NCBI GenBank assembly: GCA_945862005.1
Contig: CAMAWQ010000009.1
Span: 1 to 32,700 of the forward strand
Direction of reading: 5' to 3'
From: Hylemonella gracilis
GTDB lineage: Bacteria > Pseudomonadota > Gammaproteobacteria > Burkholderiales > Burkholderiaceae_C
Length of the DNA stretch: 32,700 nt
A program made the position numbers and the translations under genes. Under the pieces are notes generated by a model. It searched no databases, was not told the DNA's origin, and saw only the letters and a program-made list of their open reading frames with translations. This document shows positions 16,773 through 25,773 of this stretch, in pieces (position 1 is the first letter of the stretch; every line of letters starts with the position of its first letter).

Positions 16773-17231
16773 ATGGCTCAGATCAATTTAAAAGTCAATG
16801 GCAAGGCCCGTAAGGTTGATGCCGACTCAGACATTCCCCTTCTCTATGCGCTGCGTGACAACCTGGGGCTGAATGGTCCCAAGTTTGGTTGTGGCGTGGG
16901 TCAGTGCGGGGCGTGTACTGTATTGGTGAACGGGCAAGCCGCCCTTTCTTGTATCACGCCAGCTAACAGCGTCCAAGGTAAACCCGTGGTCACGCTGGAA
17001 GGTTTGGGCAGCTCTACCCGGCTCAATAAGCTTCAAAAGGCATTTGTGGACACGCAGGCTGTGCAATGCGGCTATTGCATCAACGGCATGATCATGTCGG
17101 CCACAGCCTTGCTTGCCACCAATAAGAAACCCAGCGAACAACAAATTCAAGAAGCCTTGGCTGGCAACCTCTGCCGCTGCGGCACCCACCAACGCATTGT
17201 CGCCGCCGTTAAAAGCGCCATATCAGCCTAA
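16773..17231 (+). CDS. (2Fe-2S)-binding small subunit of a xanthine-dehydrogenase-family molybdenum hydroxylase (IorA-like)
   Basis: Electron-transfer subunit, 152 residues, with two [2Fe-2S] clusters. The plant-ferredoxin type uses C40, C45, C48 and C60 (CGVGQCGACTV...C); the second uses C99, C102, C134 and C136 (CGYC...CRC). This matches isoquinoline 1-oxidoreductase alpha and other aldehyde/N-heterocycle hydroxylase small subunits. A strong AGGAGA precedes ATG 16773. The large subunit starts 10 bases downstream. It lacks a signal peptide, so export would be by piggyback with the Tat-signal-bearing large subunit. Confidence 0.95.
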   Translation: MAQINLKVNGKARKVDADSDIPLLYALRDNLGLNGPKFGCGVGQCGACTVLVNGQAALSCITPANSVQGKPVVTLEGLGSSTRLNKLQKAFVDTQAVQCGYCINGMIMSATALLATNKKPSEQQIQEALAGNLCRCGTHQRIVAAVKSAISA

Positions 17232-17241
17232 GGAGACCGCT

Positions 17242-19470
17242 ATGAGCAACTTCAATCGACGTGACTTCTTGGGCGTAACGGGTGCTGGCGTTCTGGCCGT
17301 AGGCTTTTCATTGACGGGTGAGGCTCAAGCGGCCTACAACCTGCCATCTGCCAAAAGTGTGGCCAAAGATGCGCTGGACTCGTGGTTGACCATTGATCAA
17401 AAAAACCGTGTCACGCTCTACGTAGGCAAGGTCGACCTTGGTACAGGTACTAAAACCGCACTGACTCAAATGGCAGCCGATGAATTGGACGTGAGTTTTG
17501 GGCGGATTGAAATGATCATGGGTGACACGGGTACCACTCCAGATCAGTGGCTTACAGGTGCGGCCATCACCATTTCGCAAGGGGGTAATGAGCTGCGCAT
17601 TGCTGCGGCCAACGCGCGCCAAGCTTTGTTGCAACGTGCGGCCCAGCAGTGGGGCGTTCCAGCTGCAGAGTTGACGGTAGTAGACGGCGTGATTGCCCAT
17701 GAGGCCAGCCGCAGAACAGCCCCTTACGGCAGCCTGATCGGCCAAGGGTTCGAAATCAAAGTAGACCCCAAAATTGCGCTCAAAAAGCACACCGACTACA
17801 AACTGGTCGGTCAGTCTGTGCCGCGTGTGGACATTCCGGCCAAGGTTTCAGGCGAACACCCTTATATGCACGATTTGCGTTTGCCCGGCATGCTTCATGC
17901 CCGCGTCATCCGCCCCACCCTGATCGGTGCCACCTTACAAAGTGTGGATGATGCCTCCGCCAAGCGCGTGAGTGGCTTTGTGCAAACCGTCCGGCAGGGT
18001 AATTTTTTGGCGGTGGTTGCCAAAACCGAATGGGCAGCCGTCAAGGCTTCTCGGGCCATTCAGGCCACTTGGGCAGCGGGACCAGACTTGCCTGCTAAGG
18101 CCACCATTTTTGAATCATGGCGCAAAATGCCCGTGGCCAAGGAAGAGGCCACCCAAAAAGTGGGCGACATCACCCAAGCTTTGGGGGGCGCTGCCCGTAT
18201 GGTTAAAGCCAGCTACAACTTTGCTGTGCAAACACATGCGTCGATTGGCCCATCTTGCGCGGTTGCCGATTTTCAAAAAGGTCAACTGGTGTGCTGGTCG
18301 GCCTCTCAGGCCACCCACTCTATGCAGCATGAGTTGGCCGTCATCACGGGCTTGTCTAGAGAATCGATTCGTGTGGTGTATTTAGATGGCTCTGGCTGCT
18401 ATGGCCGCAATGGCCATGAAGACGCCACGGCTGACGCGGCTTTGATTGCCATGAAGCTTGGTAAGCCGGTTCGTGTGCAATGGATGCGCCAAGATGAAAC
18501 CGCCTTGGCACCCAAGAGCCCCCCACGCACTATGGATCTAGAGGCCAGCCTAGACGCCAGCGGCAAGATTACGGGTTGGAAGGGCGACTTCTATATTGCG
18601 CTCAACCACATCGCTGCTTTCAAGCCATTGGACTTCCCGTTGCTGGCCGCCAGCGACACCGGCATTCCCCGCCCCGGTAACTGGGTGGGCTTTTTGTTTC
18701 AAAACGCGGGGGCGCCCTATGTGGTGCCCAACATCCTAGTCACCACCAAGCATATTGAGCAAACCTTTTTAAGGTCTTCTCATTTGCGCAGCCCTGGCCG
18801 TATTGAAAACAGCTTTGCCAACGAAGCTTTTATGGACGAAGTGGCTGCTGCAGCTGGAGCAGATGCGGCAGCCTTTCGACTGGCTCATTTGAATGACGCC
18901 AGAGCCATTGCGGTGATTCAAGCCGCACTCAAGGCCTCTAATTGGCAAACGCGTCCATCGGCCACACAGGTGAACGCTGGCAATGTCACCCGCGGACGTG
19001 GGATTTCGTATGTGCGCTACAACAACACCATCACCTATGTGGCTACCGTGGCAGAAGTGGAAGTGAACCGAACCACAGGCCAGATTTTGGTGACCAAGGT
19101 GTTTGTAGCGCACGACTGTGGTCAGATTGTCAACCCCGATGGTGTGATCAATCAGGTGGAGGGCGGTGTGATACAAACGGTCAGCCGAACGCTCATGGAA
19201 GAAGTGCAGTGGAATGGAAGCACGGTGAGCAGCGTGGACTGGGCCAGCTATCCCATCTTGCGTTTCCCTGAGGCGCCTCAAGTGAAAACGGTGCTGATAG
19301 ACCGCCCTGGCCAGCCCAGCTGGGGGGCTGGAGAGCAAACACCCACCACCGTACCAGCTGCCATTGCCAATGCGTTCTTTGATGCCACCGGTGTTCGCTT
19401 GCGAACTATTCCTTTCACACCTGACAGCGTCAAGGTGGCCTTGTCTGGGGCAGAGCGCAAAGCCGCATAG
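17242..19470 (+). CDS. Molybdopterin-binding large subunit of a xanthine-dehydrogenase-family hydroxylase (IorB-like)
   Basis: Catalytic subunit of a molybdenum hydroxylase, 742 residues. The N-terminus has a twin-arginine signal, RRDFLG with R6-R7, a hydrophobic stretch and an AQA/A cleavage site near residue 30, so it is periplasmic. Visible family blocks include VGKVDLGTGTKTALTQMAADEL, QGGNELRIAAANAR, VDIPAKVSG, TFLRSSHLRSPGR and the terminal GAGEQTPTTVPAAIANA holding the catalytic glutamate. The open frame extends upstream to 17113, but AAGGAG directly before ATG 17242 fixes the start. Length is typical of IorB. Substrate unknown: aldehydes or N-heteroaromatics are both possible. No cytochrome or MobA/XdhC-type chaperone gene follows. 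Confidence 0.93.
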   Translation: MSNFNRRDFLGVTGAGVLAVGFSLTGEAQAAYNLPSAKSVAKDALDSWLTIDQKNRVTLYVGKVDLGTGTKTALTQMAADELDVSFGRIEMIMGDTGTTPDQWLTGAAITISQGGNELRIAAANARQALLQRAAQQWGVPAAELTVVDGVIAHEASRRTAPYGSLIGQGFEIKVDPKIALKKHTDYKLVGQSVPRVDIPAKVSGEHPYMHDLRLPGMLHARVIRPTLIGATLQSVDDASAKRVSGFVQTVRQGNFLAVVAKTEWAAVKASRAIQATWAAGPDLPAKATIFESWRKMPVAKEEATQKVGDITQALGGAARMVKASYNFAVQTHASIGPSCAVADFQKGQLVCWSASQATHSMQHELAVITGLSRESIRVVYLDGSGCYGRNGHEDATADAALIAMKLGKPVRVQWMRQDETALAPKSPPRTMDLEASLDASGKITGWKGDFYIALNHIAAFKPLDFPLLAASDTGIPRPGNWVGFLFQNAGAPYVVPNILVTTKHIEQTFLRSSHLRSPGRIENSFANEAFMDEVAAAAGADAAAFRLAHLNDARAIAVIQAALKASNWQTRPSATQVNAGNVTRGRGISYVRYNNTITYVATVAEVEVNRTTGQILVTKVFVAHDCGQIVNPDGVINQVEGGVIQTVSRTLMEEVQWNGSTVSSVDWASYPILRFPEAPQVKTVLIDRPGQPSWGAGEQTPTTVPAAIANAFFDATGVRLRTIPFTPDSVKVALSGAERKAA

Positions 19471-19517
19471 GCTCAAGTCAGGAACAGTGAGCGAAAAGTT
19501 CTTAGGGGCCCGACCCG

Positions 19518-20153
19518 CTAAAGCGCCACTGTTTTGGTTTTGTCAGCAATAAAGTCGATCAGTGCGGCAAGCGTGGGTTCGGGCAATTTGCCAAATTTGA
19601 AGCCGGTTTTAAAACCTGAGTGACGCGAGCTGAAGGTGCTGTGTTGAGCTTGGGTTTGAGCTACCACGGTAAAGAGTTTGCCGCTGGGCATGATCAAGCG
19701 AAACATGACATGACACAGCGCACCAATCGGTAAGCTGCGTTCAGTGATCAATCCCGCGCCGCCCAGGCTCAAGTCAATCAGACGAGCGTCCTCAGGCTGC
19801 CGTCCAGTCAAGGCGATCTTGGCGCGCGCGCTGACCGTGATGCGTTGGTGTTTGCGAGTGCCACCCGATTCGTCCTCATCGAGCCGGTTCAAAACCAAGG
19901 CCTTCGGTGCCTCAGTTTTTGTAGCAGATTTGTTTTCTTCTGCGTTGCCAGCTAGTGGCTGCACCTCACTGGAGTCATGGGCTTTAAGAATGGCTTCTTT
20001 GGCTTCTTTAAGGCTCTTAAGTATTTCTTCGGGAGAGGTGCCCAGTCTTCTAGTTGGGATTCTAGGCAGGTTCTCGGAAGGGGGCTGTGAAACCACCGCT
20101 GCTTCGGCGAGATCGTTGGCCTGCGGCGGCGTATCTGTCGATAAGGTGTTCAT
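19518..20153 (-). CDS. PilZ domain protein (probable c-di-GMP receptor)
   Basis: A 211-residue cytoplasmic protein with a disordered N-terminus (about 1-95, charged and rich in E, K, A and S) and a C-terminal PilZ domain. The c-di-GMP-binding signatures are R100-K-H-Q-R104 (RxxxR) and D127-L-S-L-G-G (D/NxSxxG), followed by the beta-barrel segments VMFRLIMPSGKLFTVVA and GFKTGFKFGKL. These residues are intact, so binding is likely. Targets could be motility or surface polysaccharide; the divergent chemotaxis receptor suggests motility, but that is inference. It converges with the IorB-like gene after 47 bases. Confidence 0.88.
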   Translation of the reverse strand: MNTLSTDTPPQANDLAEAAVVSQPPSENLPRIPTRRLGTSPEEILKSLKEAKEAILKAHDSSEVQPLAGNAEENKSATKTEAPKALVLNRLDEDESGGTRKHQRITVSARAKIALTGRQPEDARLIDLSLGGAGLITERSLPIGALCHVMFRLIMPSGKLFTVVAQTQAQHSTFSSRHSGFKTGFKFGKLPEPTLAALIDFIADKTKTVAL

Positions 20154-20327
20154 GGTTTCAGAAAGCGAGTTCGGTTGAATTCAAATCTGAGTGAATGTAG
20201 ATAGGCCTTATGACGCCGATGGGTAGGATTTGTTTCAACAAAAACAGACGCTGATTCTCAGCTCCAGATCTGTCACACAGCTCTTTTACTATCCGGTGAC
20301 AAACAAGTTACTTGGAGTTTTGGAGCT
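20154..20327. promoter_or_regulatory. Divergent spacer between the PilZ and chemoreceptor genes
   Basis: A 174-bp intergenic region without genes, longest in the window. GCCGATGG (20215-20222) resembles a flagellar sigma-28 -10 box, but the matching -35 (TGTA at 20196-20199) is poor. GGAG occurs at 20314-20317 and again at 20322-20325 ahead of ATG 20328; the first has the better spacing (10 bases). Promoters are expected here but not defined. Confidence 0.35.
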
Positions 20328-22136
20328 ATGAATTTCAACAATCTGCGCGTGTCTACCAAGCTTTGGTCTGGTGTCGTGGGCATCATCATCACGGTGGCGG
20401 TAGTTGTGGGCGTGCTGTTCAACCAGTTGGCCATGCTTCAAACGGAGTCTGAGGTCAGACTTGCTGGCTTGGTCAACCAAATTCGCACAGTCAGCACTTG
20501 GGCAGGACTTATCGAAGCCAATGCGGGTCGAACTGTTGCACTTGTGCTGAGTTCAGACTCATCCACTGAAATTCGATTGTCTTCAGACATCAAAGAAGCC
20601 ACGGCCAAGATTTCGGTGTTGCAAAAGCAGTTTGAGGAGTCAGACCTTGACGCTAAAGAAAAAGCCCAAATTGCCAAAATTGCCGACAGGCGCAAAGCCA
20701 CTTTAGAAACGCGTGAACAGGCTTTCAAAATGAAAGCTGATGCTCGCATGGCCGATACATCCAAATTCTTGAACGACAACTACCTACCTGTGGAGCGGGA
20801 TTACGTAGCCTCTTTGCGCGAGCTTGTTGAAATTCAAGACAAATACAAGCAAGAGCTGGAGGCGGAGTTGCAAGGTCGGCGCAACCAGTTGATGTGGATT
20901 TGCGCCATTGCGTTGGGACTTTTGTTTGCAGCCATTCTGGCGGGTTCAGGCTGGCTGATTCGCTCCATACGTTCTCCTCTTGAAGAGGCCAACACATTGG
21001 CTTCCCGCATTGCGCAGGGCGATTTGTCGGTCCGAATTGACCAAACCCGCCAAGACGAGTTTGGTGAACTCATGCGGTCTTTGGCCCGCATGAACGAGTC
21101 TTTGTCGCGCATGGTGCAAAAAGTCCGTCAAACCACCAACAGCATTGCAACCGCAAGTGCCGAAATTGCCACGGGTAACCACGACTTATCCGTACGTACC
21201 GAGCAAACCTCTAGCAACTTGCAAGCTACCGCCTCTGCCATGGAGCAGCTGACCGGCAACGTGCAGCACAGCGCAGACAACGCACGTCAGGCCTCGCAAT
21301 TGGCCACCAGCGCCTCGGGTGTCGCGCAAAAAGGCGGCTCGGTGGTGGAGCAGGTGGTGCACACTATGAACGAAATCAACGGCAGTAGCAAAAAAATTGC
21401 CGACATCATTGGCGTTATTGACGGCATTGCTTTCCAAACCAACATCTTGGCTTTGAACGCGGCGGTAGAAGCTGCTCGCGCTGGCGAGCAAGGCCGAGGT
21501 TTTGCGGTGGTGGCGGGTGAAGTGCGTTCCTTGGCGCAGCGCAGTGCCGAGGCAGCCAAAGAAATCAAGTCGCTCATTGAAAATTCTGTAGAGAAGGTGG
21601 AGTTTGGTTCCCAGCTCGTCACGGACGCGGGTAACACCATGAACGAAATTGTGAATTCCGTGCGCCGCGTGGCCGATGTGATTGGCGAAATTACCGCCGC
21701 GGCCAATGAACAAAGCGCGGGCATCGCACAAATCAACAACTCTGTGGCCAATTTGGACCAAATGACCCAGCAAAACGCCGCGTTGGTAGAAGAAAGCGCT
21801 GCTGCTGCACAAAGCTTGCGCGAGCAAGCTGATCAACTGGCCGAAGCGGTGTCAGTGTTTCGGGTGGAAGATGCAGTGAGCAATGTGCGTACGGGTTCAC
21901 GCCCTATTAAAGACATCACGCCTCGCGCTGCACCAGCGCACACCAGCCATACCACCAAGCTGCAAGCGGCAACGCCCAAAACATCGGGCGCCTTGCCAAA
22001 CGCTTCAGCTAGCAAAACAGCAGCAGGTTCAGCACCAAGCGCATTTGCCGCTATAAGTAACAGCCGTACCAATAAGCCTGCCCCAGCAGCTGCGGCAGCT
22101 TCATCTTCTGCAGATGGTGATTGGGAGTCATTCTAG
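20328..22136 (+). CDS. Methyl-accepting chemotaxis protein
   Basis: Transmembrane chemoreceptor of 602 residues. TM1 is at about 13-33, a helical periplasmic sensor at 34-187 resembles the four-helix-bundle type, TM2 is at 188-211, HAMP at 212-265 ([24 protein letters not shown]), and the signalling helices end in the hairpin tip [32 protein letters not shown] (369-400). The C-terminus is a flexible Ala/Ser/Lys tail ending in DWESF, the pentapeptide that tethers CheR/CheB in Tar-type receptors. The ligand is unknown. No che genes are nearby, so it signals to a pathway elsewhere. Its stop overlaps the RidA stop on the other strand by 4 bases. Confidence 0.96.
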   Translation: MNFNNLRVSTKLWSGVVGIIITVAVVVGVLFNQLAMLQTESEVRLAGLVNQIRTVSTWAGLIEANAGRTVALVLSSDSSTEIRLSSDIKEATAKISVLQKQFEESDLDAKEKAQIAKIADRRKATLETREQAFKMKADARMADTSKFLNDNYLPVERDYVASLRELVEIQDKYKQELEAELQGRRNQLMWICAIALGLLFAAILAGSGWLIRSIRSPLEEANTLASRIAQGDLSVRIDQTRQDEFGELMRSLARMNESLSRMVQKVRQTTNSIATASAEIATGNHDLSVRTEQTSSNLQATASAMEQLTGNVQHSADNARQASQLATSASGVAQKGGSVVEQVVHTMNEINGSSKKIADIIGVIDGIAFQTNILALNAAVEAARAGEQGRGFAVVAGEVRSLAQRSAEAAKEIKSLIENSVEKVEFGSQLVTDAGNTMNEIVNSVRRVADVIGEITAAANEQSAGIAQINNSVANLDQMTQQNAALVEESAAAAQSLREQADQLAEAVSVFRVEDAVSNVRTGSRPIKDITPRAAPAHTSHTTKLQAATPKTSGALPNASASKTAAGSAPSAFAAISNSRTNKPAPAAAAASSSADGDWESF

Positions 22137-22594
22137 GCTGGCGCCAACTCGGCAATCAGTTCAATCTCAACGCAAGCGCCCAGAGGTATCTGGGCCACGC
22201 CAAAGGCGCTCCGCGCATGCGCGCCGCGCTCTCCAAACACTTGAACCATGAGCTCGCTGGCACCGTTGGTGACCATATGGTGCTCGGTGAACTGGGGTGA
22301 AGAGTTCACCAAAGACATGAGCTTCACCACGCGTTGTACTCTGTGCAAGTCGCCCACTGCGGCATGCAAAGTGCCCAGAAGATCTATGGCTACAGCCCGG
22401 GCTGCGGCTTGACCCTCTTCAGTTGTCATGTTGACGCCCAATTGCCCCACCCAAGGCGAACCGTTGCGTTTGGCAATATGTCCACTTAAAAATACCAACG
22501 AACCCGTTTGAACAAAAGGCAGATAAGCAGCAGCTGGCGTTGCTATGGGGGGCAAGGTAATGCCGAGCTGCTGGAGTTGGTCGTAAATATTCAT
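22133..22594 (-). CDS. RidA/YjgF family protein
   Basis: Cytoplasmic Rid-superfamily protein of 153 residues, the longer subgroup (YjgF_endoribonc-like). Typical segments are [52 protein letters not shown] and [27 protein letters not shown]. RidA proteins hydrolyse reactive enamine/imine intermediates; for this subgroup activity is not settled. The frame is open to 22666, but family homology and an AAAGG site 6 bases upstream support ATG 22594. Divergent from comEC with 77 bases between starts. Confidence 0.9.
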   Translation of the reverse strand: MNIYDQLQQLGITLPPIATPAAAYLPFVQTGSLVFLSGHIAKRNGSPWVGQLGVNMTTEEGQAAARAVAIDLLGTLHAAVGDLHRVQRVVKLMSLVNSSPQFTEHHMVTNGASELMVQVFGERGAHARSAFGVAQIPLGACVEIELIAELAPA

Positions 22595-22671
22595 GGGTAA
22601 CCTTTCTGTGTCTTCAAACAAGCTCAACCTCAAGCATAAACAAACTGATTGAGTCTGAATATTCAAAACTT

Positions 22672-25143
22672 ATGAATTCTTGGTTGAGCTGCGTGTTGTT
22701 GAGTTTTGTGGTGGGTACAGCCGTTCAGCTGCAAACGCCAGATTTGCTTGTTTTTTCCGTTTATGGCGCCGTGTTGGGTTTTGCTTTGTTGGGCGTTGTG
22801 GTTTTGGGGCTTCTTAGTTTGCGAAATGCGCCCAAGCCAAGGCTGATAGGCCTTGGGCTGGTGTTTTTGATTGCCGCGCTGGGCTGGAGCCTCACAGGTG
22901 TGCGTGCTCACCTGAAGTTAGAACAACACATTCAGCCTGACCTGGAAGGTCAAAACCTGCGTGTGACCGGTGTGGTGGCGGCTATGCCGCAGTTCCACGA
23001 TGCCGGAGTGCGGTTTGTTTTTGAGGTGGAGCAAGCGGATTTTCAGGGGCGGCCCGTGGCGGTACCCCCAAAAATTTTGTTGGGTTGGTATGGTGGCTCG
23101 TGGACCGGACCGGAAGTTCTGTCGGACCTTCAGCCCACGCCAATGGCCATACAGGCGGGTGAGCGTTGGCAATTTACGGTTCGTCTTAAAGCGCCGCACG
23201 GCAACTTCAATCCTCATGGGTTTGACTACGAGCTTTGGCTTTGGGAGCAGGGCATACAGGCTACGGGTTACGTCAGATCTGGTGCACGCGATCCCGCACC
23301 CCGACGCATGGAGGCCACATGGCTGCATCCTGTGGAGTGGGCGCGCCAGCAGGTGCGTGATGCGATATTTAAGCGCGGACAACAAGAGCGCGGCCAACAA
23401 GACAGCTGGGGTGTGGTGGCCGCACTGGTGGTGGGCGACCAGCGGGCTATAGACCGTGCGCAGTGGGAGGTGTTTCGCATCACCGGGGTGGCGCATTTGA
23501 TGAGCATTTCGGGCCTGCACATCACCATGCTGGCTTGGTTGACAGCAGCTCTGGTTGGGGTGTGTTGGCGTACAAGCAGCCGTTTGTGTTTGTGGATTCC
23601 TGCGCCAGTGGCGGCGGCTTGGGTGGGCCTTGCGGTGGCAACGGCATATGCCTTGTTCAGCGGCTGGGGCTTGCCAGCACAACGCACCATTTGCATGCTA
23701 GCCACCTGGACGATGCTGCAATGCCTAGGCCGCCGCTGGCCCTGGACGGTGCAATGGATGTTGGCTTGCGCCGTGGTGGTGGCTTGGGATCCTTGGGCCC
23801 TGATGCAGGCTGGGTTTTGGCTGAGCTTTGTGGCTGTGGGCGTGTTGTTTGCCGCTGGACCCAACCAAACCGAGCAAACGCCAGGCCCCTTACGCTACCT
23901 TAAAAACTTATGGAAGGAGCAATGGGTGGTGACCTTGGCGCTCACCCCGCTGACCTTGTTGCTGTTTGGGCAGGTCTCTTGGGTGGGGCTGTTGGCCAAT
24001 TTGGTGGCCATTCCTTGGGTAACTTTGCTGGTCACGCCCTTGTCGCTCTTGGGCATGGTGGTTCCCTTGAGCTGGGATGTGGCCGCTTGGGCCTTGCAAG
24101 GGCTTTTATTCCTGTTGCACCACATGGCCCAGTGGTCTTGGGCGGTCAGTTTTTTGCCGCAAGCGCCATGGTGGGCGGGCGCTTTGGGCCTTGGTGGCGG
24201 GGCATTGCTGGTTTTAAATCTGCCTTGGTGCATGCGTCTGGCTGGTGTTCCACTGCTCATGCCCTTGCTGTTTTGGCATGTGCCTTCGCCTGCGCCAGGC
24301 CAGTTTGAAGTGTTGGCAGCAGATGTGGGACAGGGCACGTCGGTGCTGGTCAGAACCTCGCAACATGCCCTGCTGTATGACGCAGGGCCTCGCTACTCTA
24401 AAGACAGCGATGCAGGTCACCGCATATTGGTGCCTTTGCTGCGGGCCTTGGATGTTAAGTTGAACCGCTTGGTGCTGAGTCACCGCGATGCCGACCACGT
24501 AGGCGGGGCGCTGGCCGTTTTAAAGGCGCATCCACAAGCCGACTTGGTCAGCTCATTAGAAGAAGGGCATGAGTTAACCCGTGTTGTGCAGTCGCGTTCT
24601 TCAGGCGCTAACACCACGGAGCGTTGTGAGGCCGGTCAGCAATGGACATGGGATAGGGTGGATTTTGAGTTCTTGCATCCTCAGGCGGAGGACTATGGCA
24701 GGTCACGCAAGCCCAATGCGGTGTCTTGTGTGCTGCGTATCAGCGCAGCGCCAGTAAACGGCCAAGCCCGCACAGTTTTGCTCACGGGAGATATTGAGCG
24801 TACCGAAGAAAAAAGCTTGCTTAAATCGGACTTGCCCTTGCAAAGCCACTTGTTGCTGGTGCCTCACCATGGCAGCAAAACATCCAGCAGCCGGGCTTTT
24901 TTAGAAGCAGTGCAACCAGAGCAGGCTTTGGTTCAAGCTGGCTACCGCAACCGCTACGGTCACCCTGCACCACAGGTGATGCAGCGTTACCAAGACCTGG
25001 GTATAGAAGTTTTGGATTCCACCCGCTGCGGTGCCTACACCTGGCGGTCTGACGCTGCAGCCACTTGCGCCAGAGACACCCAGCGCAGGTACTGGCACCA
25101 TCAACTGCCGCCTTTGACATCATTACCGCCAATGCCGCCGTGA
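22672..25143 (+). CDS. comEC: DNA internalisation-related competence protein ComEC/Rec2
   Basis: Polytopic inner-membrane channel for single-stranded DNA in natural transformation, 823 residues. Domain order: N-terminal membrane helices (about 5-45), a DUF4131 soluble region, a central competence domain beginning VGDQRAIDRAQWEVFRITGVAHLMSISGLHITM, many membrane helices to about residue 520, then a C-terminal metallo-beta-lactamase domain with SHRDADHVGG (H604, D606, D608, H609), LLTGDIE and LLVPHHGSKTSSS. The metal site is intact, suggesting an active nuclease-like domain. No comEA or pil genes are nearby. Length is normal for the family, with no frameshift. Confidence 0.95.
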   Translation: MNSWLSCVLLSFVVGTAVQLQTPDLLVFSVYGAVLGFALLGVVVLGLLSLRNAPKPRLIGLGLVFLIAALGWSLTGVRAHLKLEQHIQPDLEGQNLRVTGVVAAMPQFHDAGVRFVFEVEQADFQGRPVAVPPKILLGWYGGSWTGPEVLSDLQPTPMAIQAGERWQFTVRLKAPHGNFNPHGFDYELWLWEQGIQATGYVRSGARDPAPRRMEATWLHPVEWARQQVRDAIFKRGQQERGQQDSWGVVAALVVGDQRAIDRAQWEVFRITGVAHLMSISGLHITMLAWLTAALVGVCWRTSSRLCLWIPAPVAAAWVGLAVATAYALFSGWGLPAQRTICMLATWTMLQCLGRRWPWTVQWMLACAVVVAWDPWALMQAGFWLSFVAVGVLFAAGPNQTEQTPGPLRYLKNLWKEQWVVTLALTPLTLLLFGQVSWVGLLANLVAIPWVTLLVTPLSLLGMVVPLSWDVAAWALQGLLFLLHHMAQWSWAVSFLPQAPWWAGALGLGGGALLVLNLPWCMRLAGVPLLMPLLFWHVPSPAPGQFEVLAADVGQGTSVLVRTSQHALLYDAGPRYSKDSDAGHRILVPLLRALDVKLNRLVLSHRDADHVGGALAVLKAHPQADLVSSLEEGHELTRVVQSRSSGANTTERCEAGQQWTWDRVDFEFLHPQAEDYGRSRKPNAVSCVLRISAAPVNGQARTVLLTGDIERTEEKSLLKSDLPLQSHLLLVPHHGSKTSSSRAFLEAVQPEQALVQAGYRNRYGHPAPQVMQRYQDLGIEVLDSTRCGAYTWRSDAAATCARDTQRRYWHHQLPPLTSLPPMPP

Positions 25144-25221
25144 CATAGGCTGTCATAGCGTTAGGCTCGTTTATGATGCCTCGGGCTAACCCAAGCTCAC
25201 CATTTAGAAAGCGTTTTTGTG

Positions 25222-25749
25222 ATGAGGTTTTTTGTAATTCTTCTGCTGGCTGGCTTTTTAAATGGGTCATTTGCAAATGGGGTGGCAAACGAGGTGGGCG
25301 ATGCAGTGATCGTCATAGAGCCTAAGGCGCAGCCTATTTATGTTGCAGCGGATGGGTACAGAAAGGTATGGAGGTGTGAAGGGTTGGTCAACGAACTCTT
25401 GCTCAGCGCCTTGTTTAAAGATACTGTGGGTTTTTCAAAATCTTGGGGCTTACAAAGCCCTCAAAAAAGTATTTGTCTTTACAGCCAAACGTATACCCAG
25501 ACTGTGCCTGTTCAACGACTGGATGTGATCAGCTTTTCTGTGCACTCTGTATCTTCCGACCTATGCGAAATACAGGGTGGTTGTACAGATCGCTTAGGCG
25601 TCAGAATCATGAACATGAGAGGTGAGTTTTACCGCTCCTATGTGGGAGCTAAGACCGTTAATGGCGCGCTTCAATTGTTTAACGCCTGCTCTACATTGAA
25701 TGGCAAGTTACTCTCCGAATCCAAAGCTTGTCTAGACCATGAAATTTAA
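25222..25749 (+). CDS. Hypothetical secreted protein with six cysteines
   Basis: I do not recognise this 175-residue protein. It begins with a clear signal peptide (RFFVILLLAGFLNGSFA, cleavage near SFA/N), so it is probably periplasmic or surface exposed. The mature part has six cysteines (near residues 52, 85, 115, 121, 156 and 170), enough for three disulfides, and a CEIQGGC pair. GTG 25219 and ATG 25222 both start the frame; AGAAAG upstream favours ATG. Its DNA looks more AT-rich than the neighbouring genes, a possible sign of transfer. It sits alone between comEC and the lyase operon, with 75 bases before and 24 after. Confidence 0.72.
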   Translation: MRFFVILLLAGFLNGSFANGVANEVGDAVIVIEPKAQPIYVAADGYRKVWRCEGLVNELLLSALFKDTVGFSKSWGLQSPQKSICLYSQTYTQTVPVQRLDVISFSVHSVSSDLCEIQGGCTDRLGVRIMNMRGEFYRSYVGAKTVNGALQLFNACSTLNGKLLSESKACLDHEI

Positions 25750-25773
25750 AACACTTCATAACCATCAAACACC

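Noticed and set aside
17113-17241. Upstream extension of the IorB-like frame
   Set aside because: It lies over the end of the small subunit gene and would bury the Tat signal; AAGGAG precedes ATG 17242.
20196-20222. Flagellar sigma-28 promoter for the chemoreceptor
   Set aside because: The GCCGATGG -10-like element is fair, but the -35 TGTA is weak and the leader would be about 100 bases; not strong enough to call.
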